This document shows positions 1-5,710 of a stretch of DNA of 5,710 nucleotides, in pieces (position 1 is the stretch's first letter; each line of letters starts with the position of its first letter). Position numbers and translations under genes: made by a program. Source of the DNA: Oscillospiraceae bacterium. GTDB lineage: Bacteria; Bacillota; Clostridia; Oscillospirales; Acutalibacteraceae. Under the pieces are notes generated by a model that did not search any database, was not told the origin of the DNA, and worked only from the letters and a program-made list of their open reading frames with translations. The stretch is taken from the NCBI GenBank assembly GCA_029012165.1, contig JAQXLO010000139.1, forward strand, positions 1-5,710, written 5' to 3'.

Positions 1-322
1 CGTAACCACCACAACCGCCCGTGCAAAATATTGCACGACCTACAAAGCAGCAAGCAGGACGCAACCACAACCACCGCCCGTGCAAAATATTGCACGACCT
101 ACAAAGCGGCAAGCAGAGCGCAACCACAACCGCCCGTGCAAAATATTGCACGACATATAAAGCGGCAAGCAGGATGCAACCACAACCACTACCCGTGCAA
201 AATATTGCACGGCTTATAAAGCGACAAGCAAGCGTAACCACCACAACCGCCCGTGCAAAATATTGCACGACATATAAAGCGGCAAGCAGAGCGCAACCAC
301 TGCCCGTGCAAAATATTGCACA
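1..322. repeat. Tandem array of about six 53-59 bp units, each carrying an invariant 18-nt palindrome
   Basis: The inverted repeat CGTGCAAAATATTGCACG (7-bp arms, AATA centre) occurs at 20-37, 79-96, 135-152, 194-211 and 252-269. A sixth copy at 305-321 is identical except that its final G is an A at 322. Successive copies start 59, 56, 59, 58 and 53 nt apart. The 35-41 nt between them are also related (consensus like ACATATAAAGCGGCAAGCAG, then a C/A-rich run ending CCGCC) but vary in sequence and length, while the palindrome does not. The first 19 bases match the end of the interval before the fifth copy, so the array continues left of the window. No unit length is a multiple of three, so the repeat is read in different frames along the array and is not coding. 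It holds no visible gene. The strict conservation of the dyad suggests protein binding sites or recombination-driven homogenisation. Confidence 0.9.
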
Positions 323-346
323 AGTGATCGATCCTTCTTTTACGAT
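316..346 (+). promoter_or_regulatory. Candidate sigma-70-type promoter for the operon
   Basis: A -35-like TTGCAC (316-321) is formed by the right arm of the last array palindrome. A -10-like TACGAT lies at 341-346, with a 19-nt spacer, slightly longer than the ideal 17. Transcription would begin near 353, inside the dyad at 351-369. The match is modest, and the call rests on position between the array and the first gene. A different start point, or promoters within or upstream of the array, cannot be excluded. Confidence 0.35.
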
Positions 347-350
347 TCAT

Positions 351-369
351 CCGTGCACTCCTTGCACGG
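351..369. promoter_or_regulatory. Operator-like dyad related to the array palindrome
   Basis: CCGTGCACTCCTTGCACGG is a perfect 7-bp inverted repeat with a 5-nt centre. Its half-sites CGTGCA/TGCACG are the same as those of the upstream array, but the half-sites are 5 nt apart rather than 6 and the centre is unrelated (CTCCT versus AAATAT). It lies 14 nt before the start codon of the XRE gene and over the predicted transcription start. This is the usual place for an autorepressor site, and binding by the XRE protein is an inference. The same bases could form a 5' mRNA hairpin just ahead of the ribosome binding site. Confidence 0.5.
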
Positions 370-383
370 CAAAGGGTGATGAA

Positions 384-707
384 ATGAATAATTTGTTTTA
401 CGAAAAGTTTCAAGCGCTGTGTTCGGAAAAAGGTCTGTCCCTCTCGGCGGCGGTCGGCATCATGGGACTGAGCAAAGGCAATCTTTCTCATTGGCGCAAG
501 GGCAAACTGCCAAACGGCGACATTCTGCGCAGGATCGCCCGATTTTTCGATGTCCCTGTGGACACCTTGGTGGCTCGCTCACCCGAACAGGCGGCGGTCG
601 AACAGGAAGAGCTTCTGCGCTTGTTCGCCGAAATGACGGCGACGGAGCGCAGAGCGCTTTTGGACACAGCACATCATATTTTAGACACCCGAAAGGAAGA
701 AATATGA
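384..707 (+). CDS. XRE-family helix-turn-helix DNA-binding protein
   Basis: This 107-residue protein is probably a cytoplasmic transcriptional regulator. Residues about 5-63 form a Cro/C1-type HTH domain: KGLSLSAAVGIMGLSKGNLSHW covers the helix-turn-helix, and RIARFFDVPVDTLV is the typical last helix of the fold. The remaining ~43 residues are charged and probably helical (EQEELLRLFAEMTATERRALL), and may serve for dimerisation. No peptidase, sensor or membrane segment is seen. The ATG at 384 is chosen because AAGGG (372-376) lies 7 nt upstream. The frame stays open to position 21, but that part is the repeat array and is not credible protein. The stop overlaps the next gene's start as ATGA (704-707), so it should be co-transcribed and translationally coupled with the enzymes. 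The dyad at 351-369 and the array upstream are candidate binding sites. Family is clear; target and effector are unknown. Confidence 0.9.
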   Translation: MNNLFYEKFQALCSEKGLSLSAAVGIMGLSKGNLSHWRKGKLPNGDILRRIARFFDVPVDTLVARSPEQAAVEQEELLRLFAEMTATERRALLDTAHHILDTRKEEI

Positions 708-2509
708 AAATACGAGTAGCGGATTACATTGCGAATTTCCTTGCTGACCACGGCATCACGGACGTATTCACCGTGGTGGGCGGCGGCGCCATGCATCTGA
801 ACGATGCGCTGGGTCACTGTGCACGTCTGCACTGTACCTACAATCACCACGAGCAGGCCTGCGCCATTGCGGCGGAGAGCTATGCCCGCATCCATAACCG
901 CATTGCGGCGGTCTGCGTCACCACGGGACCCGGCGGCACCAACGCCATGACGGGGGTTGTGGGCGGCTATCTGGACTCCATCCCGATGCTGATTCTCTCC
1001 GGGCAGGTGCGCTACGACACAACTGCCCGCTGGAGCGGTCTGGGGATTCGTGCATTGGGCGATCAGGAGTTCGACATCTGCAAAGCGGTGGCGTCCATGA
1101 CGAAATACTGCGAGATGGTGGTGGATCCTATGCAGATTCGCCGTTGTCTCGAAAAGGCACTGTATCTGGCATACAGCGGCAGACCCGGTCCGTGCTGGCT
1201 GGATATTCCGCTGAATGTGCAAAGTGCCTATATTGAAACCGACAATCTTGTCGGATATGACGAACCCGAACGGGACGATGCACCGCCCGAAGCGCAGGTG
1301 GACGCCGTGATGGAACAGCTGCTGAAGGCGGAGCGCCCTGTGTTCAATGCGGGCAACGGCATCCGTCTGTCCGGCGCCTTTGATGTGTTCCGTGAAGCGG
1401 TGCAGGCTTTGGGCATTCCCGTCGTTACCGGGTGGGACAGCATCGACCTGATGGCGGACGATGACCCGCTGTATGTGGGACGTGCGGGAATCATGGGCGA
1501 CAGACCCGGCAACTTTGCCGTGCAGAACAGCGATTTTCTGCTGTCTGTCGGCAGTCGCTTGAGCATTCGGCAGGTAGGCTACAACTACAAAACATGGGCA
1601 AGGGGCGCTTTTGTCGCCATGGTGGACATCGACGGGGAAGAGCTCAAGAAACCGACGCTCCACGTGGAACTGCCCATCCGTGCGGATGCGGGCGAATTTT
1701 TGCGGATGCTTTTGGACAAACTGCCGAAAAAACCGCTTTCCGATTGTGCAAAATGGAGAGAACAATGCGCCATGTGGAAAAAGACCTATCCCGTTGTGCA
1801 GCCAAAGCACTATGAAAACGGCGAAAAAGCCAACGTCTACTGCTTTATCAAGGAGCTTAGCCGCCGTCTGCCCAAAGGGAAGATCACCGTTGTGGGCAAC
1901 GGTTCTGCCTGCGTGGTGGGCAGTCACGGCTATGAGATCCACGAGGGACAGCGGTTCATCATCAATTCCGCCATTGCCTCCATGGGCTACGACCTGCCGG
2001 CGGCCATCGGTGCGTGCATCGCATCGGGCAGGCAGGATCTGATCTGTGTGACGGGGGACGGCAGTATTCAAATGAATTTGCAGGAATTGCAAACCATCCT
2101 CACCAACCGACTGCCCATCAAGATTTTCCTCATCAACAACGGCGGCTACCACTCCATCCGACAGACCCAGAAGAATTTCTTCGGCGAGCCGCTGGTGGGC
2201 ATCGGTGCGGACAGCAACGGCGATCTGGAATTTCCGCAGATGGAAAAGTTGGCGGCGGCCTACGGCTACCCCTACTACGCCATCCGAAACAACGAAGAAA
2301 TGCATACATTGGACGAAGTGCTTGCGGCACAGGGCAGTCTGATCTGCGAGGTGTTCGTCTCCCATACGCAAAATTTTGAGCCGAAAGCGGCTTCCAAGCG
2401 GCTCCCGGACGGCACGATGGTGTCGGCGCCGCTGGAGGATCTGGCTCCGTTCTTGCCGGCAGAGGAGGTACGGCGCAATCTGTACATTCCTCCCGTGGCA
2501 CAATTTTGA
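704..2509 (+). CDS. Thiamine-diphosphate-dependent enzyme, acetolactate-synthase-like (YerE-like)
   Basis: This 601-residue protein has the three-domain layout of the acetolactate synthase/pyruvate oxidase superfamily. The N-terminal pyrimidine-binding domain (about 1-170) has catalytic Glu50 in NHHEQACAIAAESYAR, followed by TTGPGGTNAMTG and DSIPMLILSGQV. The central domain (about 190-340) is of the FAD/nucleotide-binding type, with NAGNGIR and VGSRLSIRQVGYNYKTWA. The C-terminal domain (about 375-560) binds diphosphate and Mg2+ through GDGS (451-454) and INNGG (477-481). Family members decarboxylate a 2-keto acid and transfer the carbon unit. Its N-terminal wording (TVVGGGAMHLNDALGH) recalls the ThDP proteins of surface-polysaccharide clusters, including YerE of yersiniose synthesis, more than housekeeping IlvB, and no ilvN or ilvC is adjacent. 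An SDR gene follows 2 nt downstream, as in a YerE/YerF pair. The start is supported by AAAGGAAG (692-699) and the ATGA overlap with the XRE gene. Superfamily is secure; the substrate is inferred. Confidence 0.88.
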   Translation: MKIRVADYIANFLADHGITDVFTVVGGGAMHLNDALGHCARLHCTYNHHEQACAIAAESYARIHNRIAAVCVTTGPGGTNAMTGVVGGYLDSIPMLILSGQVRYDTTARWSGLGIRALGDQEFDICKAVASMTKYCEMVVDPMQIRRCLEKALYLAYSGRPGPCWLDIPLNVQSAYIETDNLVGYDEPERDDAPPEAQVDAVMEQLLKAERPVFNAGNGIRLSGAFDVFREAVQALGIPVVTGWDSIDLMADDDPLYVGRAGIMGDRPGNFAVQNSDFLLSVGSRLSIRQVGYNYKTWARGAFVAMVDIDGEELKKPTLHVELPIRADAGEFLRMLLDKLPKKPLSDCAKWREQCAMWKKTYPVVQPKHYENGEKANVYCFIKELSRRLPKGKITVVGNGSACVVGSHGYEIHEGQRFIINSAIASMGYDLPAAIGACIASGRQDLICVTGDGSIQMNLQELQTILTNRLPIKIFLINNGGYHSIRQTQKNFFGEPLVGIGADSNGDLEFPQMEKLAAAYGYPYYAIRNNEEMHTLDEVLAAQGSLICEVFVSHTQNFEPKAASKRLPDGTMVSAPLEDLAPFLPAEEVRRNLYIPPVAQF

Positions 2510-2511
2510 CG

Positions 2512-3417
2512 ATGAAACGAATTTGTATTACCGGTGCCGGCGGCATGATCGGCACCGCCTTAACGAAATATGCGCTCTCTCAGGGCGTGGCGGTGACGGC
2601 GCTGGTGCGTCCCGGCTCCGGAAAGCTTTCTGCACTTTCGCATCCTCTTCTGACCGTGGAAGAGTGCGACTTGTCCGCACTTGAACGATTCGAGGGCGAA
2701 CCGTGCGATGCCTTTGTGCATCTCGGCTGGGGGGCGACCTTCGGTACCGCACGGCAAGATGTGCAGCTTCAGCTTCGGAATGTGGACTATACCTTGTCCG
2801 CTGTGCGTCTGGCAGACAGACTGCACTGTAAATCTTTCGTGTTTGTCGGTTCGCAGGCGGAATACGGGCGTTGTGAAGTACCTTTGCGCCCCGATACGCC
2901 CACATTTCCACAGACAGGTTACGGCATGGCGAAGCTGGCGGCGGGCAACTTCAGCCGCCTTTTGTGCCAACAGCTGGGTATGCGGCACTGCCATGTACGG
3001 GTGCTGAGCGTATACGGCGGACACGATCGGAACGAGACGCTGGTCAGCACCTGCGTGGACGCCATGCTTCGGGGGGGATCGCCTGCCTTGACGCCGTGCA
3101 CACAGATGTGGGATTACCTTTACGAGGACGATGCCGCAAGGGCGCTGTATCTGGTGGCAGAAAAGGGCAGGGACGGCGCAGTCTATGTTCTCGGCAGCGG
3201 AGAATGCAGACCGCTGCGAGACTATGTATCGGAAATTTGTACTGCCGCCGAATGCAAGGCAGAACCGCAGTTTGGCGCACGGGAATTTAATCCCAATCAG
3301 GTACACTATTTATGTGCCGACATTTCCGCATTGACAAACGACACGGGCTTTGTGCCGCAGGTGTCCTTTGCGGAAGGCATACGGCGAACTATACAGGAAA
3401 GACGGGAAAACCAATGA
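2512..3417 (+). CDS. Extended SDR: NAD(P)-dependent epimerase/dehydratase/reductase
   Basis: This 301-residue cytoplasmic protein belongs to the extended short-chain dehydrogenase/reductase family, which acts mostly on nucleotide-linked sugars. The Rossmann cofactor loop is GAGGMIG (8-14). The catalytic set is Ser114 (FVGSQAEYG), Tyr137 and Lys141 (YGMAK). HVRVLSVYG (161-169) and WDYLYEDDAARAL (200-212) are typical of NAD-epimerase/dehydratase proteins such as CDP-sugar reductases and epimerases. No membrane segment is seen. The ATG at 2512 lies 2 nt after the preceding stop. A TTG at 2506 would add two residues. Neither has a convincing ribosome binding site at the right distance, so translation probably depends on ribosomes ending the upstream gene. 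Its stop overlaps the nadE start (ATGA, 3414-3417). Beside a YerE-like enzyme, a YerF-like ketone reductase role is plausible, but 4-epimerase or 4,6-dehydratase activity is not excluded. Family is secure; reaction is unresolved. Confidence 0.85.
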   Translation: MKRICITGAGGMIGTALTKYALSQGVAVTALVRPGSGKLSALSHPLLTVEECDLSALERFEGEPCDAFVHLGWGATFGTARQDVQLQLRNVDYTLSAVRLADRLHCKSFVFVGSQAEYGRCEVPLRPDTPTFPQTGYGMAKLAAGNFSRLLCQQLGMRHCHVRVLSVYGGHDRNETLVSTCVDAMLRGGSPALTPCTQMWDYLYEDDAARALYLVAEKGRDGAVYVLGSGECRPLRDYVSEICTAAECKAEPQFGAREFNPNQVHYLCADISALTNDTGFVPQVSFAEGIRRTIQERRENQ

Positions 3418-4151
3418 GAAACTATGCTCAAGAACTCGAACAGCGTGTTGCGTTTATTCAGAAGCTGCTCCAAGACAGCGGTGCCAAAGGCATCGTGTTC
3501 GGCAACAGCGGCGGCAAGGACAGTGCACTGGTGGGCATTCTTTGCAAAAAAGCGTGTGACAACACCGTCGGCATCATGATGCCCTGCCAGTCCGCACGCA
3601 ATTTCGGCGAGGATATGGACGATGGCGGCGATGTGGCGAAGCAGTTCGGCATCGAGAACAAGACGATCGACCTTTCACCGCTTAAGGAAAAGATGGCGGA
3701 CGCCGTGGGTGCGCAGACAGCACTCAACAATGCGGCAGTATCCAACATCGCCCCACGACTGCGCATGACGGCGCTGTACACCTACGCCGCCGCCAACGGC
3801 TGTCTGGTGGCCGGCACAGGCAACCGCAGTGAGCGGTATATGGGCTATTTCACCAAATGGGGCGACGGTGCGTGTGACTTTAACCCCATCGCTGACCTGA
3901 CCGTGGGCGAAGTGTACGATTTTTTGCGCTATTTGGATGCACCGAAAAATATTATCGAAAAGGCGCCGTCCGCCGGGCTGTTTGAGGGGCAGACGGACGA
4001 AGCGGAGATGGGCGTGACCTATGCGGCCATCGACCGCTACATTCTCGAAGGCACTGCGAGCGAGCACGACAAGGCGATCATCGACCGCTATCACCGCACG
4101 AGCGCACACAAACGTGTGATGCCTGTTGTATTTCAAGAAACGAATGACTGA
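3414..4151 (+). CDS. nadE: NH3-dependent NAD+ synthase
   Basis: NadE converts deamido-NAD, ATP and ammonia to NAD+, the last step of NAD synthesis, in the cytoplasm. The 245-residue length fits the ammonia-only form; there is no N-terminal glutaminase domain. Visible motifs are the ATP-pyrophosphatase P-loop SGGKDS (32-37), NIAPRLRM (111-118), GTGNRSE (134-140), YFTKWGDGACDFNPIADL (145-162) and the substrate loop APSAGLFEGQTDEAEMG (184-200). All key elements appear intact. The ATG at 3414 overlaps the SDR stop by 4 nt. AGGAAA at 3395-3400 is a somewhat distant ribosome binding site, so coupling to the SDR gene is likely. Placement directly after an NAD(P)-binding SDR and before uxaC is unusual for a housekeeping nadE, which suggests either a second copy serving this pathway or chance operon packing. 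The call is supported by motifs across the whole length. Confidence 0.93.
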   Translation: MRNYAQELEQRVAFIQKLLQDSGAKGIVFGNSGGKDSALVGILCKKACDNTVGIMMPCQSARNFGEDMDDGGDVAKQFGIENKTIDLSPLKEKMADAVGAQTALNNAAVSNIAPRLRMTALYTYAAANGCLVAGTGNRSERYMGYFTKWGDGACDFNPIADLTVGEVYDFLRYLDAPKNIIEKAPSAGLFEGQTDEAEMGVTYAAIDRYILEGTASEHDKAIIDRYHRTSAHKRVMPVVFQETND

Positions 4152-4166
4152 AAGGAGTCTGACAAT

Positions 4167-5573
4167 ATGAAAGCTTTTATGGACAAAAACTTCCTTCTCG
4201 AAACCGAAACGGCGCAGCAGTTGTTTGCGGCGGCGGAAAAGATGCCGATCTTTGACTGGCACTGCCACCTGTCTCCCAAGGAGATCTACGAAAACAAACA
4301 GCCGGACAACATCGCCCAGCTCTGGCTGGGCGGCGACCACTATAAGTGGCGTGCCATGCGTTCCTACGGTATCGATGAAAAATACATCACCGGCGATGCC
4401 TCCGACTATGAAAAGTTCTGCGCCTTTGCCAAGGTCATACCGTCCCTGATCGGCAACCCCATGTACCACTGGACGCATTTGGAACTGCAGCGGTATTTTG
4501 ACATTTACACCCCCCTGTCCGAAAAGACGGCGGATGCTGTCTGGAACGAAGCCAACGCCAAAATTGCCGCCGGCGGATTTACGCCCCGTGCGCTGATCGA
4601 GCGTTCCAACGTGGCGTGCGTCTGCACGACGGATGACCCGGCGGATTCTCTCGAATATCACGCACTGATTCAAAAAGATGATTCGTTCCGGTGCAAGGTT
4701 CTGCCTGCATTCCGTCCCGATAAGGCACTGAACATCGAACTGCCCACCTTCCTGCCGTGGCTTGCGGCGATGGAAGCGACCTGCGGCGAGAAGATCGACA
4801 GCTTTGCCGGACTGAAAGCGGCACTGCGCAGTCGGATCGCCTTCTTTGCGCAGATGGGATGCCGTGCCAGCGATCAGGCCTTTTCCTATGTACCCTATGC
4901 ACCGGCGGACGATATCGAGCTGGAGATGATCTTCTCCAAAGTTCTCGGCGGCGAAAAGCCCGATGCTTTGGAGGCGGACAAGTACCGCACGGCGCTGATG
5001 CAGTTTTTGGCCGGGGAATACGCCGGCCGTGGCTGGGTGATGGAGCTGCATATGGGCGCCATGCGCAACAACAATACGAAGATGTTCCGTGCCATCGGTC
5101 CCGACACGGGCTATGACTCCATCGGCGACGACGCCATTGCCTATCCTCTGTCCAGATTCTTGGACAGCATGGCGGTGCAGGATAAACTGCCCAAGACGGT
5201 GCTGTTCACCCTCAATCCCCGGGACAACTATGTCCTCGGCTCCATGCTCGGCAACTTCCAGACTGCGGAGGCGTCCGGCAAGATCCAGTTCGGCTCCGGC
5301 TGGTGGTTCAACGATCACATCGACGGTATGCGTGCGCAGATGCGTGCCCTCGGCAACTTGGGCTGTCTGGGCGGCTTTGTGGGCATGGTGACGGATTCCC
5401 GCTCCTTCCTGTCCTATCCGCGGCACGAGTACTTCCGCCGGATCCTGTGCCGCCTGCTGGGCGAATGGGTGGAGGACGGCCGCTTCCCGCAGGACTACGA
5501 CCTGCTGGGCGACATCGTCCGCGGCGTGAGCTACGAGAATGCCAGGAAGTACTTCAACTTCGACCAGAAGTAA
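4167..5573 (+). CDS. uxaC: Glucuronate isomerase (uronate isomerase)
   Basis: UxaC interconverts D-glucuronate and D-fructuronate, and D-galacturonate and D-tagaturonate, as the first step of hexuronate breakdown in the cytoplasm. The 468-residue length matches the family (about 470). It is an amidohydrolase-fold protein. Visible family signatures are the metal-binding FDWHCHL (His32 and His34), LGGDHYKWRAMRSYG, the GNPMYHWTHLEL segment, TTDDP, GWVMELHMGAMRNNN, FNDHIDGMRAQ, and the C-terminal GMVTDSRSFLSYPRHEYFRR. No part is missing. The start has a strong ribosome binding site, AAAGGAG (4151-4157), 9 nt upstream, so it can be translated independently. It follows nadE by 15 nt and is the last gene before the terminator at 5595. 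The usual partners (uxaB, uxuA, uxuB, a hexuronate transporter, kdgK or kdgA) are absent from the window and may lie elsewhere. The assignment is firm. Confidence 0.96.
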   Translation: MKAFMDKNFLLETETAQQLFAAAEKMPIFDWHCHLSPKEIYENKQPDNIAQLWLGGDHYKWRAMRSYGIDEKYITGDASDYEKFCAFAKVIPSLIGNPMYHWTHLELQRYFDIYTPLSEKTADAVWNEANAKIAAGGFTPRALIERSNVACVCTTDDPADSLEYHALIQKDDSFRCKVLPAFRPDKALNIELPTFLPWLAAMEATCGEKIDSFAGLKAALRSRIAFFAQMGCRASDQAFSYVPYAPADDIELEMIFSKVLGGEKPDALEADKYRTALMQFLAGEYAGRGWVMELHMGAMRNNNTKMFRAIGPDTGYDSIGDDAIAYPLSRFLDSMAVQDKLPKTVLFTLNPRDNYVLGSMLGNFQTAEASGKIQFGSGWWFNDHIDGMRAQMRALGNLGCLGGFVGMVTDSRSFLSYPRHEYFRRILCRLLGEWVEDGRFPQDYDLLGDIVRGVSYENARKYFNFDQK

Positions 5574-5594
5574 TTGCAAACGCACAATCCCAAC

Positions 5595-5627
5595 GGAGCC
5601 GGGCAGTCTGTCCGGCTCCTTTTCCTT
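5595..5627 (+). terminator. Rho-independent terminator of the operon
   Basis: GGAGCCGGGC (5595-5604) pairs with GTCCGGCTCC (5610-5619) around the loop AGTCT, giving a 10-bp GC-rich stem with one G-U pair, followed by TTTTCCTT. It begins 21 nt after the uxaC stop and marks the end of the + strand operon. Confidence 0.9.
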
Positions 5628-5641
5628 ATGCCATGGGGGGA

Positions 5642-5684
5642 GAAACAAAAGAAAAGACCTGCAATCGACTGATTGCAGGTCTTT
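5642..5684 (-). terminator. Rho-independent terminator of the minus-strand tRNA unit
   Basis: A perfect 14-bp inverted repeat, AAAGACCTGCAATC (5653-5666) and its complement (5671-5684), surrounds a 4-nt loop. Read on the minus strand it starts 4 nt after the tRNA 3' end and continues into a T-rich run (stem-terminal TTT, then TCTTTTGTTTCT). On the + strand the stem is followed by GGAGTGG with no T tract, so the direction is minus. Confidence 0.88.
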
Positions 5685-5688
5685 GGAG

Positions 5689-5710
5689 TGGCTCAGATAG
5701 GATTCGAACC
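5689..5710 (-). tRNA. tRNA, 3' part only (isotype not visible)
   Basis: On the minus strand the window edge reads GGTTCGAATCC, the invariant T-loop with flanking stem bases. It is followed by TAT, completing the 3' side of the T stem, then the acceptor strand CTGAGCC and discriminator A73. The next bases are CTCC, so CCA is not encoded and would be added enzymatically. The predicted 5' acceptor strand is GGCTCAG. With A73 this resembles Gram-positive tRNA-Phe (GGCTCGG), but the anticodon lies outside the window and that guess is weak. A terminator follows directly. Confidence 0.85.

Noticed and set aside
1..322. CRISPR array
   Set aside because: The constant element is an 18-nt perfect dyad, the intervals are themselves related copies rather than unique spacers, and no cas gene is present.
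21..383. Open frame running through the array into the XRE gene, giving a long repetitive N-terminus
   Set aside because: Unit lengths are not multiples of three, so each copy is translated differently. A good ribosome binding site and a normal XRE N-terminus begin at 384.
379..387. Two-codon ATG-AAA-TGA mini-frame overlapping the XRE start
   Set aside because: Its ATG is only 2 nt from the AAGGG motif, too close for initiation, so it is probably incidental.
2463..2469. Perfect Shine-Dalgarno-like AGGAGGT inside the end of the ThDP gene
   Set aside because: It lies 42 nt before the SDR start with no suitable start codon at normal distance. It encodes part of the AEEVRR segment and is best explained by codon choice.
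674..2503. Long open frame on the minus strand opposite the ThDP gene (and a similar one at 3675-5648)
   Set aside because: The translations show no recognisable domain and are rich in His, Arg and Cys as expected of antisense frames in GC-biased genes. The + strand genes have full family motifs.
704..2509. Calling the ThDP gene ilvB (acetolactate synthase large subunit)
   Set aside because: No ilvN, ilvC or ilvD is adjacent, and the residues resemble polysaccharide-cluster ThDP proteins. Only the superfamily is claimed.

Overview
The window (GC somewhat above half, by eye) looks like chromosomal DNA of a Gram-positive anaerobe, probably a Clostridia-type gut Firmicute. The reasons are AGGAG-type ribosome binding sites, compact intrinsic terminators with T tails, ATGA start/stop overlaps, and proteins that resemble clostridial versions of NadE and UxaC. 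This placement is an inference; there is no rRNA or other marker gene to fix it.

Layout. Positions 1-322 hold a non-coding tandem array with a 53-59 bp period, cut by the left window edge. Each unit contains the same 18-nt inverted repeat, CGTGCAAAATATTGCACG, which is invariant in five copies and has lost only its last base in the sixth. A related dyad, CCGTGCACTCCTTGCACGG, lies alone at 351-369, just before the first gene. A plausible promoter sits between the last array copy and this dyad.

Five genes follow on the + strand, tightly packed: a small XRE-type DNA-binding protein (384-707), a thiamine-diphosphate enzyme of the acetolactate-synthase-like/YerE-like type (704-2509), an extended short-chain dehydrogenase/epimerase (2512-3417), an ammonia-dependent NAD+ synthase nadE (3414-4151), and glucuronate isomerase uxaC (4167-5573). 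Junctions are a 4-bp overlap, a 2-nt gap, a 4-bp overlap and a 15-nt gap. A strong terminator follows at 5595. The simplest reading is one operon. A tRNA on the minus strand enters from the right edge (5689-5710) and has its own terminator (5653-5684), so the two transcription units converge.

How they may work together. The ThDP enzyme followed by an extended SDR resembles the order of steps in branched-chain deoxysugar synthesis (YerE adds a two-carbon unit to a nucleotide-linked ketosugar, YerF reduces it). NadE makes the cofactor an SDR uses, and UxaC handles hexuronates. The unifying theme could be sugar metabolism under control of the XRE protein, but the substrate is not shown by the sequence. 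The most unusual part is the array of invariant palindromes plus the matching dyad at the promoter. It looks like a multi-site operator, possibly for the adjacent XRE regulator.
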